DNA from: Phycisphaerae bacterium
GTDB taxonomy: Bacteria; Planctomycetota; Phycisphaerae; Sedimentisphaerales; SG8-4
Assembly (NCBI GenBank): GCA_030613765.1
Contig: JAUWLI010000018.1
Coordinates: 1 to 19,927, forward strand
Length of the DNA: 19,927 nucleotides
Reading direction: 5' to 3'
The notes beneath the pieces were generated by a model. The model saw only the letters and a program-made list of their open reading frames with translations. It searched no databases and had not been told where the DNA came from. Shown here piece after piece: positions 14,338 to 19,927 of this stretch. Numbering within the stretch: position 1 is the stretch's first letter; each line of letters begins with the position of its first letter. The position numbers were made by a program, and so were the translations under genes.

Positions 14338-14637
14338 ATGAACAAAAACCTGGCTATACCGAAGGATAAAATCGCGAATTTTTGCCAGCTTCATCACATT
14401 CGTCGGCTCTCTGTTTTCGGCTCTGCTCCGCGGGACGATTTTGCCGCTAACAGCAATGCGTACGTGCTGGTGGAGTTTCAAAAAGGGAAGGAGCCGGGAT
14501 TTGCCTTTTTCGATATGGAAGCCGAACTCTCTCAGTTACTTGGCCGAAAGGTTGAGTTACATACCCCCAATTTCCTGAGCTGGTATTTTCGGGACACCAT
14601 ATCCAAAGAAGCCGAGGTGCAATATGTGCAAAGTTGA
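14338..14637 (+). CDS. Degenerate MntA-type nucleotidyltransferase (catalytic DxD lost)
   Basis: 99 residues, length normal for the small MNT family paired with HEPN toxins. IPKDKIANFCQLHHIRRLSVFGS is the family start, and PGFAFFDMEAELSQLLGRKVELHTP and FRDTI/EAEVQYV follow as in intact members. The active-site signature is GS-x10-D-x-D. Here Gly28-Ser29 is present, but the two metal-binding Asp positions are Asn40 and Tyr42 (NSNAYVLVEF where DSDIDVLVEF is expected), and the third acidic position is Glu73. AMPylation or nucleotidyl transfer should be abolished. No HEPN partner gene lies on either side. AGAGAGAT precedes the ATG. Either a decaying antitoxin with an intact frame or a protein kept for a non-catalytic role. 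Confidence 0.85.
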   Translation: MNKNLAIPKDKIANFCQLHHIRRLSVFGSAPRDDFAANSNAYVLVEFQKGKEPGFAFFDMEAELSQLLGRKVELHTPNFLSWYFRDTISKEAEVQYVQS

Positions 14638-14693
14638 GGATATCGTTCGTTTCGACATATACGAAATTAACATCAGCATGGGGAATAAATTTC

Positions 14694-16664
14694 ATGGAAG
14701 AGAAATATGCCAAAAATCAAAAAGCTCGCTTTCAAATCTTCTTGTCTTTTGTACTCTGCATACTGTCAAGCCTTGGTAAAGCGTCCGAAGGCATTATACG
14801 AGTAGTGCCTCAGTTTACTTGGCCTGAAACAGGGGAGCTATCACCCGACAGGAAATTTGCAGCAGCGATCTACTATCATACAGTAGGTGAAGTAGTTCGC
14901 ATTGTTGACGTATCGAACAAGTGTCTTGCCTGGAACGTGCCACTTTACGCTGCAAAGGACATTGCCTTTTCTCCTGATGGAAAGTATTTGGCAGCCTGCG
15001 GCTGGGGTCGAGGTCTTCTCATGGAATTGTCCAACGGCGTCCTGAAATATCATGAAGCTTTGGCTGGTAGTTGCATCGCTTTTTCCCGGGATTCAAATGG
15101 TATGTTTGTAACAACTGACTCGTGGAAAAAAAGGAGAGATGAAAAATGGAAACTGAAAATGAAGCTTTTCCATATAAGTCTCTCTGGCAAGATACTGGAC
15201 ACATATGAGCTTGAGATGTCAGTCCCTGAGATCATTGAAGTTTCGCACGATGGGTCGTCCGTTAGAGTTACTGGCATGTACGGCGAGCCGGCGGAACATA
15301 TACCACACATGGGGACTGCTGTTCAAACTATAGATCTGCACACCAAGAGGAGCACGATCCAAAAAGGAGCACGAATGAGGGGATATCCTCAGAGTCGGAG
15401 GAGACAGATTCAAAACAAACTGCCCGCATGTGATATTATGAAAACTCTAGGGCAAGAATTTGAGAGTTTGTGGTGGGATGAAGTAACGGGCCTCTGCGTA
15501 GTGTGGGGGACAGGAAACCCAGAAGGAGGCGTCATAAAGATATGGTACATAAAGAAGGGCCGTTTTCTTTCAACGCTCGGCACAGGGAACACTGTGAGCA
15601 ATGTTGGTGGATTTTTAAAGCCAGATGTACTGATAGCAGATTCACCATGTGGGAAAGAAAAAGTCCTGACGATCTTTAACCTATCGAATAGTACAACTAC
15701 TCACACTGGCATTAGAGGCGCCAGGTATATTCCCAGCCCTGATGGTAGGCATGTTGCGGTTGTGACTGGGACTGGACAAATAGGAAGGTTAGAATTGTGG
15801 AACATGGAGAATTTGAACTGCGTATCAAAAATCGATAACATTCCTTTAGGAAAGCACTTAAGCTGGTTATCAAGCGGAAAATGCTCGATGTATATAGCCC
15901 GTGTGGATAAGGATAAACCATTTGTGGAAGTCCACTATTTCGATAAATCCAAGGTAGATAAGTTTTATTTACCCGATAACAAGCTAATATGGAGTTGCGA
16001 CGCGGACACAAAATTTAGAATGCTGGCTATAGGTTTAGGAGCAAGCTATAGACATGGGAATGGGGGTAGCGTAGTTTTGGTTGATCTTAGAAGCAAGAAG
16101 ATACTAAGTGAACTTAAGAGCTTTTCAACAAGTGTTGTGGATGTACGATTTGTAAATGATAAAATTATTGCTGGCGATTTCTATGGTTTGGTGAAATTGT
16201 GGGATTATAATCGGAATGAGGTTATCTGGTCAAGCAAAACGAGCCCTTTTTTTTCCAGATTTGGGTATGTGGATGGTGGCAAATTCATAGTGTGCCAGTC
16301 TGGTGAGAGAGATACAAAAGTGCTTTCAATAGAGAAAGGTGCAATTAAACGAAGCATCTCATCGCATTTACGTTTAATAATGGATGGAACAGTGGCTTTG
16401 GAAACGAGACCTGCATCAATTCAGGTTGATTTAGTTGTTACAGATTCTGGGAAAAAATTACTATCATTTTGCCCTCTGCCTGACGACCAGTGGATCATCT
16501 ACACTCCAGACGGTTACTGGGATAGCTCGAAAAAGGTCCATGAGTGGGTTAAGTTTTACCGCAAATCGCGGCTGCTGGATGTGAAGGATGCAGCCGGCTT
16601 TCGACAACGAGATAGAATAAATGCAATCCTCGATAAGGTTTTTAATACCAATAGAGTCGATTGA
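14694..16664 (+). CDS. Exported WD40/beta-propeller-like protein
   Basis: 656 residues. ATG 14694 is chosen because GGGGAA lies 8 nt upstream and a signal peptide follows at once (KNQKARF, then FQIFLSFVLCILSSL, cut near GKA|SE). The in-frame TTG at 14634 would bury it. WD/quinoprotein-like blades are visible: IAFSPDGKYLAACGWGRG, IPSPDGRHVAVVTGTG with LELWNMEN, and VVDVRFVNDKIIAGDFYG with VKLWDYNR. Blades are diverged, without the GH/WD signature in each. The C-terminal WIIYTPDGYWDSS with a later F-R-Q-R-D is like the tail that follows WD40 repeats in bacterial caspase-type and related proteins (G-Y-[WYF]-D-[AS]-S). No peptidase domain is present. Probably a protein-interaction scaffold outside the cytoplasm. 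Codons end in C less often than in adjacent genes, hinting at acquisition. Confidence 0.7.
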   Translation: MEEKYAKNQKARFQIFLSFVLCILSSLGKASEGIIRVVPQFTWPETGELSPDRKFAAAIYYHTVGEVVRIVDVSNKCLAWNVPLYAAKDIAFSPDGKYLAACGWGRGLLMELSNGVLKYHEALAGSCIAFSRDSNGMFVTTDSWKKRRDEKWKLKMKLFHISLSGKILDTYELEMSVPEIIEVSHDGSSVRVTGMYGEPAEHIPHMGTAVQTIDLHTKRSTIQKGARMRGYPQSRRRQIQNKLPACDIMKTLGQEFESLWWDEVTGLCVVWGTGNPEGGVIKIWYIKKGRFLSTLGTGNTVSNVGGFLKPDVLIADSPCGKEKVLTIFNLSNSTTTHTGIRGARYIPSPDGRHVAVVTGTGQIGRLELWNMENLNCVSKIDNIPLGKHLSWLSSGKCSMYIARVDKDKPFVEVHYFDKSKVDKFYLPDNKLIWSCDADTKFRMLAIGLGASYRHGNGGSVVLVDLRSKKILSELKSFSTSVVDVRFVNDKIIAGDFYGLVKLWDYNRNEVIWSSKTSPFFSRFGYVDGGKFIVCQSGERDTKVLSIEKGAIKRSISSHLRLIMDGTVALETRPASIQVDLVVTDSGKKLLSFCPLPDDQWIIYTPDGYWDSSKKVHEWVKFYRKSRLLDVKDAAGFRQRDRINAILDKVFNTNRVD

Positions 16665-16758
16665 ACTATCAGCACACAATAAGATTTCAGGTTCTTCGCT
16701 ATGATACTGCTATCCATTTGCCTCTTGCAAGATCAGCACCGTTTTATAAAATAGCTCT

Positions 16759-16815
16759 ATGTCTAAATTTCTCAACAGAATAATATGCGGCGACTATATA
16801 GAAGTTTTGAGGAAA
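16759..16815 (+). pseudogene. Fragment resembling the start of a DNA methyltransferase
   Basis: The frame opens MSKFLNRIICGDYIEVLRK. Against the intact methyltransferase at 18101 (MQKLLNKITCGDCIKILNK), 11 of 19 positions are identical, including the LN-x-I-x-CGD core that opens many such enzymes. After about residue 19 resemblance stops: no DPPF motif appears and the frame ends at 16974. I read this as a 5' remnant of a second methyltransferase gene. The match is short, so chance is not excluded. Confidence 0.45.
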
Positions 16816-16863
16816 TATACCGTAATTAACCATATCGACATAGCCGTCAAGTTCGACGTCGGC
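16816..16863 (-). pseudogene. Reversed fragment of a dockerin-like EF-hand segment
   Basis: On the minus strand this reads ADVELDGYVDMVNYGI. The loop D-V-E-L-D-G-Y-V-D-M-V-N has acidic or amide residues at EF-hand positions 1, 3, 5, 9 and 12, Gly at 6 and Val at 8, followed by an aromatic-hydrophobic helix start, as in dockerin-type repeats at the C-termini of planctomycete secreted proteins. There is no intact gene around it. It abuts the methyltransferase-like fragment on the opposite strand. Confidence 0.35.
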
Positions 16864-16970
16864 GCTATTGCAGCATACCAAAGCAGGTTTAGTTGCTCGA
16901 AAGCTTCTCGGCTTTCTGCCGAACTTGAGTTTGGATCAGGGATATGTGAAATTAAAGACAAATGCTGTAA

Positions 16971-17357
16971 TTAAACCACGGATTTCTCAAAAAGACCGTA
17001 CGCGGCCAGCAATCCACGCATCACGTCGGTAACTGTAACTATTCCGACAAGCTTTTTCTCCTCATCGGTCACCGGCAGACAGCTTATATTCTTCTCATAC
17101 AACATCCCCACTGCGGTATAAAAATCACAGCTCGGCAACACACAACTAACGTCTCGCTTAATGATATCATGAAGAACTTGCTTGATGGCTGCATTGTTCG
17201 GTGCTACATCAAACAACCTGTCGTGAAATGTGTCGGCCCCGGGCCGCAAAAATGGAAGATAACGCAGAGCGTCTCGGTCCGAGATAATCCCAAACAGTTT
17301 CTGCTGCGCGTCCACAAATCGATTGTAACCGTATAATACCACTGTTTTTGTCGACAA
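16971..17357 (-). CDS. CBS-domain protein, apparently 5'-truncated
   Basis: 129 codons from a TTG (complement of 17355-17357); no ATG or ribosome site precedes it, and an in-frame stop lies six codons upstream. Residues about 22-33 (LFGIISDRDALRYLP) are the end of a first CBS motif, whose first 35-40 residues are missing. The following FHDRLFDVAPNNAAIKQVLHDI is a linker, and residues about 70-118 (DVSCVLPSCDFYTAVGMLYEKNISCLPVTDEEKKLVGIVTVTD, in separate elements) form a complete second CBS motif. CBS pairs bind adenosyl ligands and regulate partner proteins; half a pair should fold poorly. The preceding 16971-17357 context of relics supports decay. Treat as a probable pseudogene with an open frame. 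Confidence 0.65.
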   Translation of the reverse strand: MSTKTVVLYGYNRFVDAQQKLFGIISDRDALRYLPFLRPGADTFHDRLFDVAPNNAAIKQVLHDIIKRDVSCVLPSCDFYTAVGMLYEKNISCLPVTDEEKKLVGIVTVTDVMRGLLAAYGLFEKSVV

Positions 17358-17548
17358 AGGATACCAACCACTTTAGCAAATCAGGCACAATTTAAGCTGG
17401 CTCCTAATACAATAGACCGATAATTGATTTAAAAAACGTTCCTTGCGACTTATGACCCTTATGATTATCAATTATTTGCAGCCGATCTCTCCCGACAAAA
17501 CTCCGCCGCCTTTGCGACCAAAACAAGCTCGGCAGCGCTTAAATCCCC

Positions 17549-17576
17549 TTGCATACCCACCCATCCCTTATAAAAT
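17549..17576 (+). promoter_or_regulatory. Possible promoter for the PH-like hypothetical gene
   Basis: TTGCAT (17549-17554), 16 bp, TAAAAT (17571-17576). The -10 matches five of six bases, the -35 only three. It lies 40 bases before the ATG at 17616, a suitable distance. The remainder of 17358-17548 shows nothing I can support. Confidence 0.35.
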
Positions 17577-17615
17577 GTTTATATACAAGACCTTCTATAT
17601 CGAGGATATAGGTTT

Positions 17616-18044
17616 ATGGAAATGCTTTCATTTGATGATGTTATGTGCAAAAAACCGGTGAAAATGCACGGCGACCTGCACATAACATCGGATGGATTTT
17701 ACTTTTTGGCTTTTAGGAAAGTCAATACATCGGACATGGCACTTCAGGCCAACCTTGGCCTTGTGGGTATGTGGCTGGCACACCGCTCTAAAAAGAAACG
17801 CAAGCTTGAGATGGATCAGTGGCGACAAGCCCATGGAGAACGCCATGTCGACGAACTCGTGGAGGAATTAGAAGGTTCCTGGATAGTTTTGAAAGAAGAG
17901 ATCAAACTCATCAAGCCGCGATTTGTTGGTCAGGGGATGGTTATCGTACATACAGACAAAAGAAAGTTCTCGATCCAGACAAAACAAGACCTATGGAAAC
18001 AAATAGAGGAATTTGCCCGACAGCAAAACTGGCCCGTAAAGTAA
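17616..18044 (+). CDS. Hypothetical protein, possibly PH-like fold
   Basis: 142 residues from ATG 17616, with GAGG about 11 nt upstream. It has no signal peptide and no clear membrane helix (LGLVGMWLA is short), so it is likely cytoplasmic. The layout suggests a bacterial PH-like fold: strands around GDLHITSDGFYFLAFRK (about 19-35), a charged helical insert HRSKKKRKLEMDQWRQAHGE, further strands SWIVLKEEIKLI and GMVIVHTDKRKFSI, and a last amphipathic helix KQDLWKQIEEFARQQ. I do not recognise a named family and found no catalytic motif. The gene precedes the DNA methyltransferase by 56 bases on the same strand; shared function is possible but unproven. Confidence 0.7.
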   Translation: MEMLSFDDVMCKKPVKMHGDLHITSDGFYFLAFRKVNTSDMALQANLGLVGMWLAHRSKKKRKLEMDQWRQAHGERHVDELVEELEGSWIVLKEEIKLIKPRFVGQGMVIVHTDKRKFSIQTKQDLWKQIEEFARQQNWPVK

Positions 18045-18100
18045 AGCAACCCCGCCCTAATTCACCTTGCAAACTCACCGAGAACATGTAATATGTCGTT

Positions 18101-19048
18101 ATGCAGAAGCTCCTCAACAAGATAACCTGCGGCGATTGCATAAAGATATTGAACAAGGCCCGCAAACCATTTGCCGACCTCATCTTCGCCGACCCGCCTT
18201 TCAACATCGGCTACAAATACGATAAATACAACGACAACGTCAAAAACAAAAACTACATCGTATGGACAAAAGACTGGATGGCCGCCTGCAAAAAAGCCCT
18301 TATGCCCCAAGGCTCTTTCTACATAGCCATAGGCGATGAGTACGCCGCGAACGTAAAAATCATAGCCGACGAGTTGGGCCTCTTTATGCGAAACTGGATT
18401 ATCTGGCATTACACCTTCGGCCAGCAAATGAAGAATAAGTTTGCCCGCTCGCATACCCACATCTTTTACTTCGTAAACGACAAAATCAAATTTACGTTCA
18501 ACGACCTCGCTGTTCGCGTCCCTTCCGACAGGCAGTTAATCTATAACGACAGGCGTGCCAATCCCGTAGGCAAAATGCCCGATGATGTCTGGCACGAATA
18601 CTCACGTGTCTGCGGGACCTTCAAGGAACGTACAGGCTGGCACCCATGCCAGATGCCCGAAAGTCTGCTCAAAAGAATCATTTCAGCAAGCTCCAATCCC
18701 GGTGATTGCGTCCTCGACCCTTTCAGTGGCTCAGGTACTACCCCCGCTGCTGCATACCAATTAGGAAGAAATTATGTAGGACTGGAAATCTCTCAAGAGT
18801 ACGTTGAAAACGCCAGGAAACGTCTGGCCCAATTAAAAAAACAACAGCCGGCCAATACGTTTCTTAATAGCACCGAGCTTAATGAGCTAAAAAGGCTTTT
18901 GTCCGACATAAGAAAGCCGGCCAAAAAAATCTCTAACGACAAAAAACTATTGGAGTTGTTCGCAAATCAATTTGCTCTGCGAATGAATAATCATAAACGC
19001 TATAAGACAGTGGAAATCGCGGCGGCTTTAGAGGATATCGCCGATTGA
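18101..19048 (+). CDS. DNA methyltransferase, beta-class N6-adenine/N4-cytosine type
   Basis: 315 residues. The N-terminal opening LLNKITCGDCIKIL leads to catalytic motif IV DPPF (Asp31-Phe34), transferring methyl from SAM to an exocyclic amine. The SAM-binding motif I, LDPFSGSGTT (from Asp206), comes late, preceded by the HPCQMPESLLKRII element (motif X region). Order IV - target recognition - X - I is the beta class, as in CcrM. About 80 further residues after the RNYVGLEISQEYVENA strand/helix form a Lys-rich C-terminal extension. No restriction nuclease or specificity subunit is nearby, so it looks like an orphan with a regulatory or epigenetic role; target sequence unknown. The ATG has no clear ribosome site. 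Its stop overlaps the start of lnt (TTGA). Confidence 0.93.
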   Translation: MQKLLNKITCGDCIKILNKARKPFADLIFADPPFNIGYKYDKYNDNVKNKNYIVWTKDWMAACKKALMPQGSFYIAIGDEYAANVKIIADELGLFMRNWIIWHYTFGQQMKNKFARSHTHIFYFVNDKIKFTFNDLAVRVPSDRQLIYNDRRANPVGKMPDDVWHEYSRVCGTFKERTGWHPCQMPESLLKRIISASSNPGDCVLDPFSGSGTTPAAAYQLGRNYVGLEISQEYVENARKRLAQLKKQQPANTFLNSTELNELKRLLSDIRKPAKKISNDKKLLELFANQFALRMNNHKRYKTVEIAAALEDIAD

Positions 19049-19927
19049 AAAAGGTGAAGCTAAAGAATATTTTCCTGTTTTGCCTGCCCTTCATCGCCAG
19101 TGCGATAATGCTCACGGTGATACAGGCGCCGATTAGCCTCTCGCCCCTGGCATGGATATCGCTTGTTCCCTTCATCCTCGCCTGCTCGCCCGATTCAAAA
19201 CCAAAACCCCTGGCCCTTGCCGCCTATCTGCTCTCGCTGTGTTACTGGCTTGCTAATATCTACTTTATAGCTCCGATAACCCTGGCGGGCTGGATCACAC
19301 TATCCCTATACACGGCCTTGTCCTGGCCAATACTCGCCCTCTGCCTGCGCTACTGCAGAACAAAAAAGATACCCCTATTCATGGCTGTCCCCGTCCTGTT
19401 TGTCGGCGCAGAACGTCTCCGCGGCCTTTTCCTCGGCGGGTTCTTCTGGCGCTTCCTCGCACACAGCCAGTATACGAACATCACCATCATACAGATAGCC
19501 GACATCTTCGGTGCAGCGGGCATCTCGTTTCTCATTGCAATGGTCAACGGCCTCCTGGTCGATTTAATAATCGCCGCCAGACAAAAACAGCTATTCAAAT
19601 TAAACCTCTTCCTGAAAACTGCCTTCGTCGGCATCGCCCTGCTCGCAACAATCTTCTACGGTCAATGGAGAATAAATCAATCGGACAAATTCGTTACGGA
19701 TGGCCCGCTCATTGCCTCGCTGCAGTCAAACATCCCGCAGCAGATTAAGACAGAGGCACTCCGCGGAGAGCCCGATATTGCCGAGAAGACTTCTCAGGAA
19801 ATTTTCGACGAGCTGATGCAAAAAAGCAAGGCAGGCATCGAGCAAGGCGCCGACCTGATCATCTGGCCCGAGACAATGGTGCAGGCGACTTTGAATGATG
19901 AGGTCCTGATATATCTTGATCCCAACA
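19045..19927 (+). CDS. lnt: Apolipoprotein N-acyltransferase, N-terminal part
   Basis: Runs off the window end; 294 codons visible of the usual 500 or so. The final acylation step of lipoprotein maturation, in the inner membrane. The start is probably TTG 19045 (overlapping the methyltransferase TGA) or GTG 19054; neither has a separate ribosome site, so coupling to the upstream gene is likely. About six hydrophobic helices occupy the first 215 residues, with LSPLAWISLVPFILA matching the family's conserved second helix region (P-L-A-W-x-x-L-v-P) and GAERLRG with the GGFFWRFLAHSQ segment typical. The nitrilase-like periplasmic domain begins PLIASLQSNIPQQIK; LIIWPET contains the catalytic Glu (codon 276, equivalent to E. 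coli Glu267). The Lys and Cys of the triad lie beyond the window. Confidence 0.93.
   Translation, partial: MKKVKLKNIFLFCLPFIASAIMLTVIQAPISLSPLAWISLVPFILACSPDSKPKPLALAAYLLSLCYWLANIYFIAPITLAGWITLSLYTALSWPILALCLRYCRTKKIPLFMAVPVLFVGAERLRGLFLGGFFWRFLAHSQYTNITIIQIADIFGAAGISFLIAMVNGLLVDLIIAARQKQLFKLNLFLKTAFVGIALLATIFYGQWRINQSDKFVTDGPLIASLQSNIPQQIKTEALRGEPDIAEKTSQEIFDELMQKSKAGIEQGADLIIWPETMVQATLNDEVLIYLDPN

Noticed and set aside
14634..14693. TTG start for the WD-like protein, overlapping the nucleotidyltransferase stop
   Set aside because: It lacks a ribosome site and would mask the signal peptide beginning at ATG 14694.
17443..17661. 72-codon frame before the PH-like gene
   Set aside because: Proline-rich translation with no ribosome site, overlapping the likely promoter and the start of a better-supported gene.
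1..19927. CRISPR array, insertion sequence or prophage
   Set aside because: No regularly spaced direct repeats, no transposase or integrase domain, and no phage structural genes were seen. The 13562-13603 heptads have no spacers.

Overview
The window looks like a Planctomycetota chromosome segment, most likely from the Phycisphaerae/Sedimentisphaerales side. The inference rests on a tig-clpP-clpP cluster with two complete ClpPs, a GspG-like pseudopilin ending in the D-x-E-G-I-N-F type of tail, a secreted ThuA-domain protein, a secreted protein with an IDIKPGS-type C-terminal domain, and a relic of a dockerin-like EF-hand. No rRNA, phage, transposase or CRISPR array is visible, so the phylum call is inference.

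Layout. 1-2259: the C-terminal part of a TIGR01777/YfcH-type epimerase, a PPOX-family flavoprotein and a KamA-family radical-SAM/PLP enzyme, all on +. 2260-5400: a secreted ThuA protein (+), a strong hairpin, a pseudopilin (-), a long AT-rich divergent intergenic region, a secreted Gly/Pro-linker protein (+) and a clear intrinsic terminator. 5423-9896: an EamA/DMT transporter (-), a two-helix small membrane protein (+), an Mth938-type protein (+), a membrane-anchored protein-L-isoaspartate methyltransferase (-) and a NapH/NosR-like polytopic Fe-S protein (+).

10045-14234 is the housekeeping core: promoter, tRNA-Gly(GCC), a structured and unidentified RNA segment ending in a terminator, an oversized trigger factor, two ClpP peptidases and a coiled-coil lipoprotein. 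Trigger factor and ClpP cooperate in folding and turnover of new proteins. The lipoprotein start overlaps the clpP2 stop, and its first codons consist of a 7-bp tandem repeat.

14236-17360 has a different character. It holds a MntA-type nucleotidyltransferase that has lost both catalytic aspartates of its DxD motif and has no HEPN partner, a secreted WD40-like protein with less C-ending codon choice, a fragment resembling the start of a DNA methyltransferase abutting a reversed dockerin-like fragment, and a 5'-truncated CBS-domain gene. I read it as a site of repeated insertion and decay.

17616-19927 returns to ordinary genes: a PH-like hypothetical protein, an orphan beta-class DNA methyltransferase, and apolipoprotein N-acyltransferase (lnt), which overlaps the methyltransferase stop and runs off the window.

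No complete new defence or metabolic system is demonstrable. The best leads are the catalytically dead nucleotidyltransferase, the structured RNA between tRNA-Gly and tig, the modified trigger factor, the heptad repeat used as coding sequence, and the methyltransferase/dockerin relic junction.
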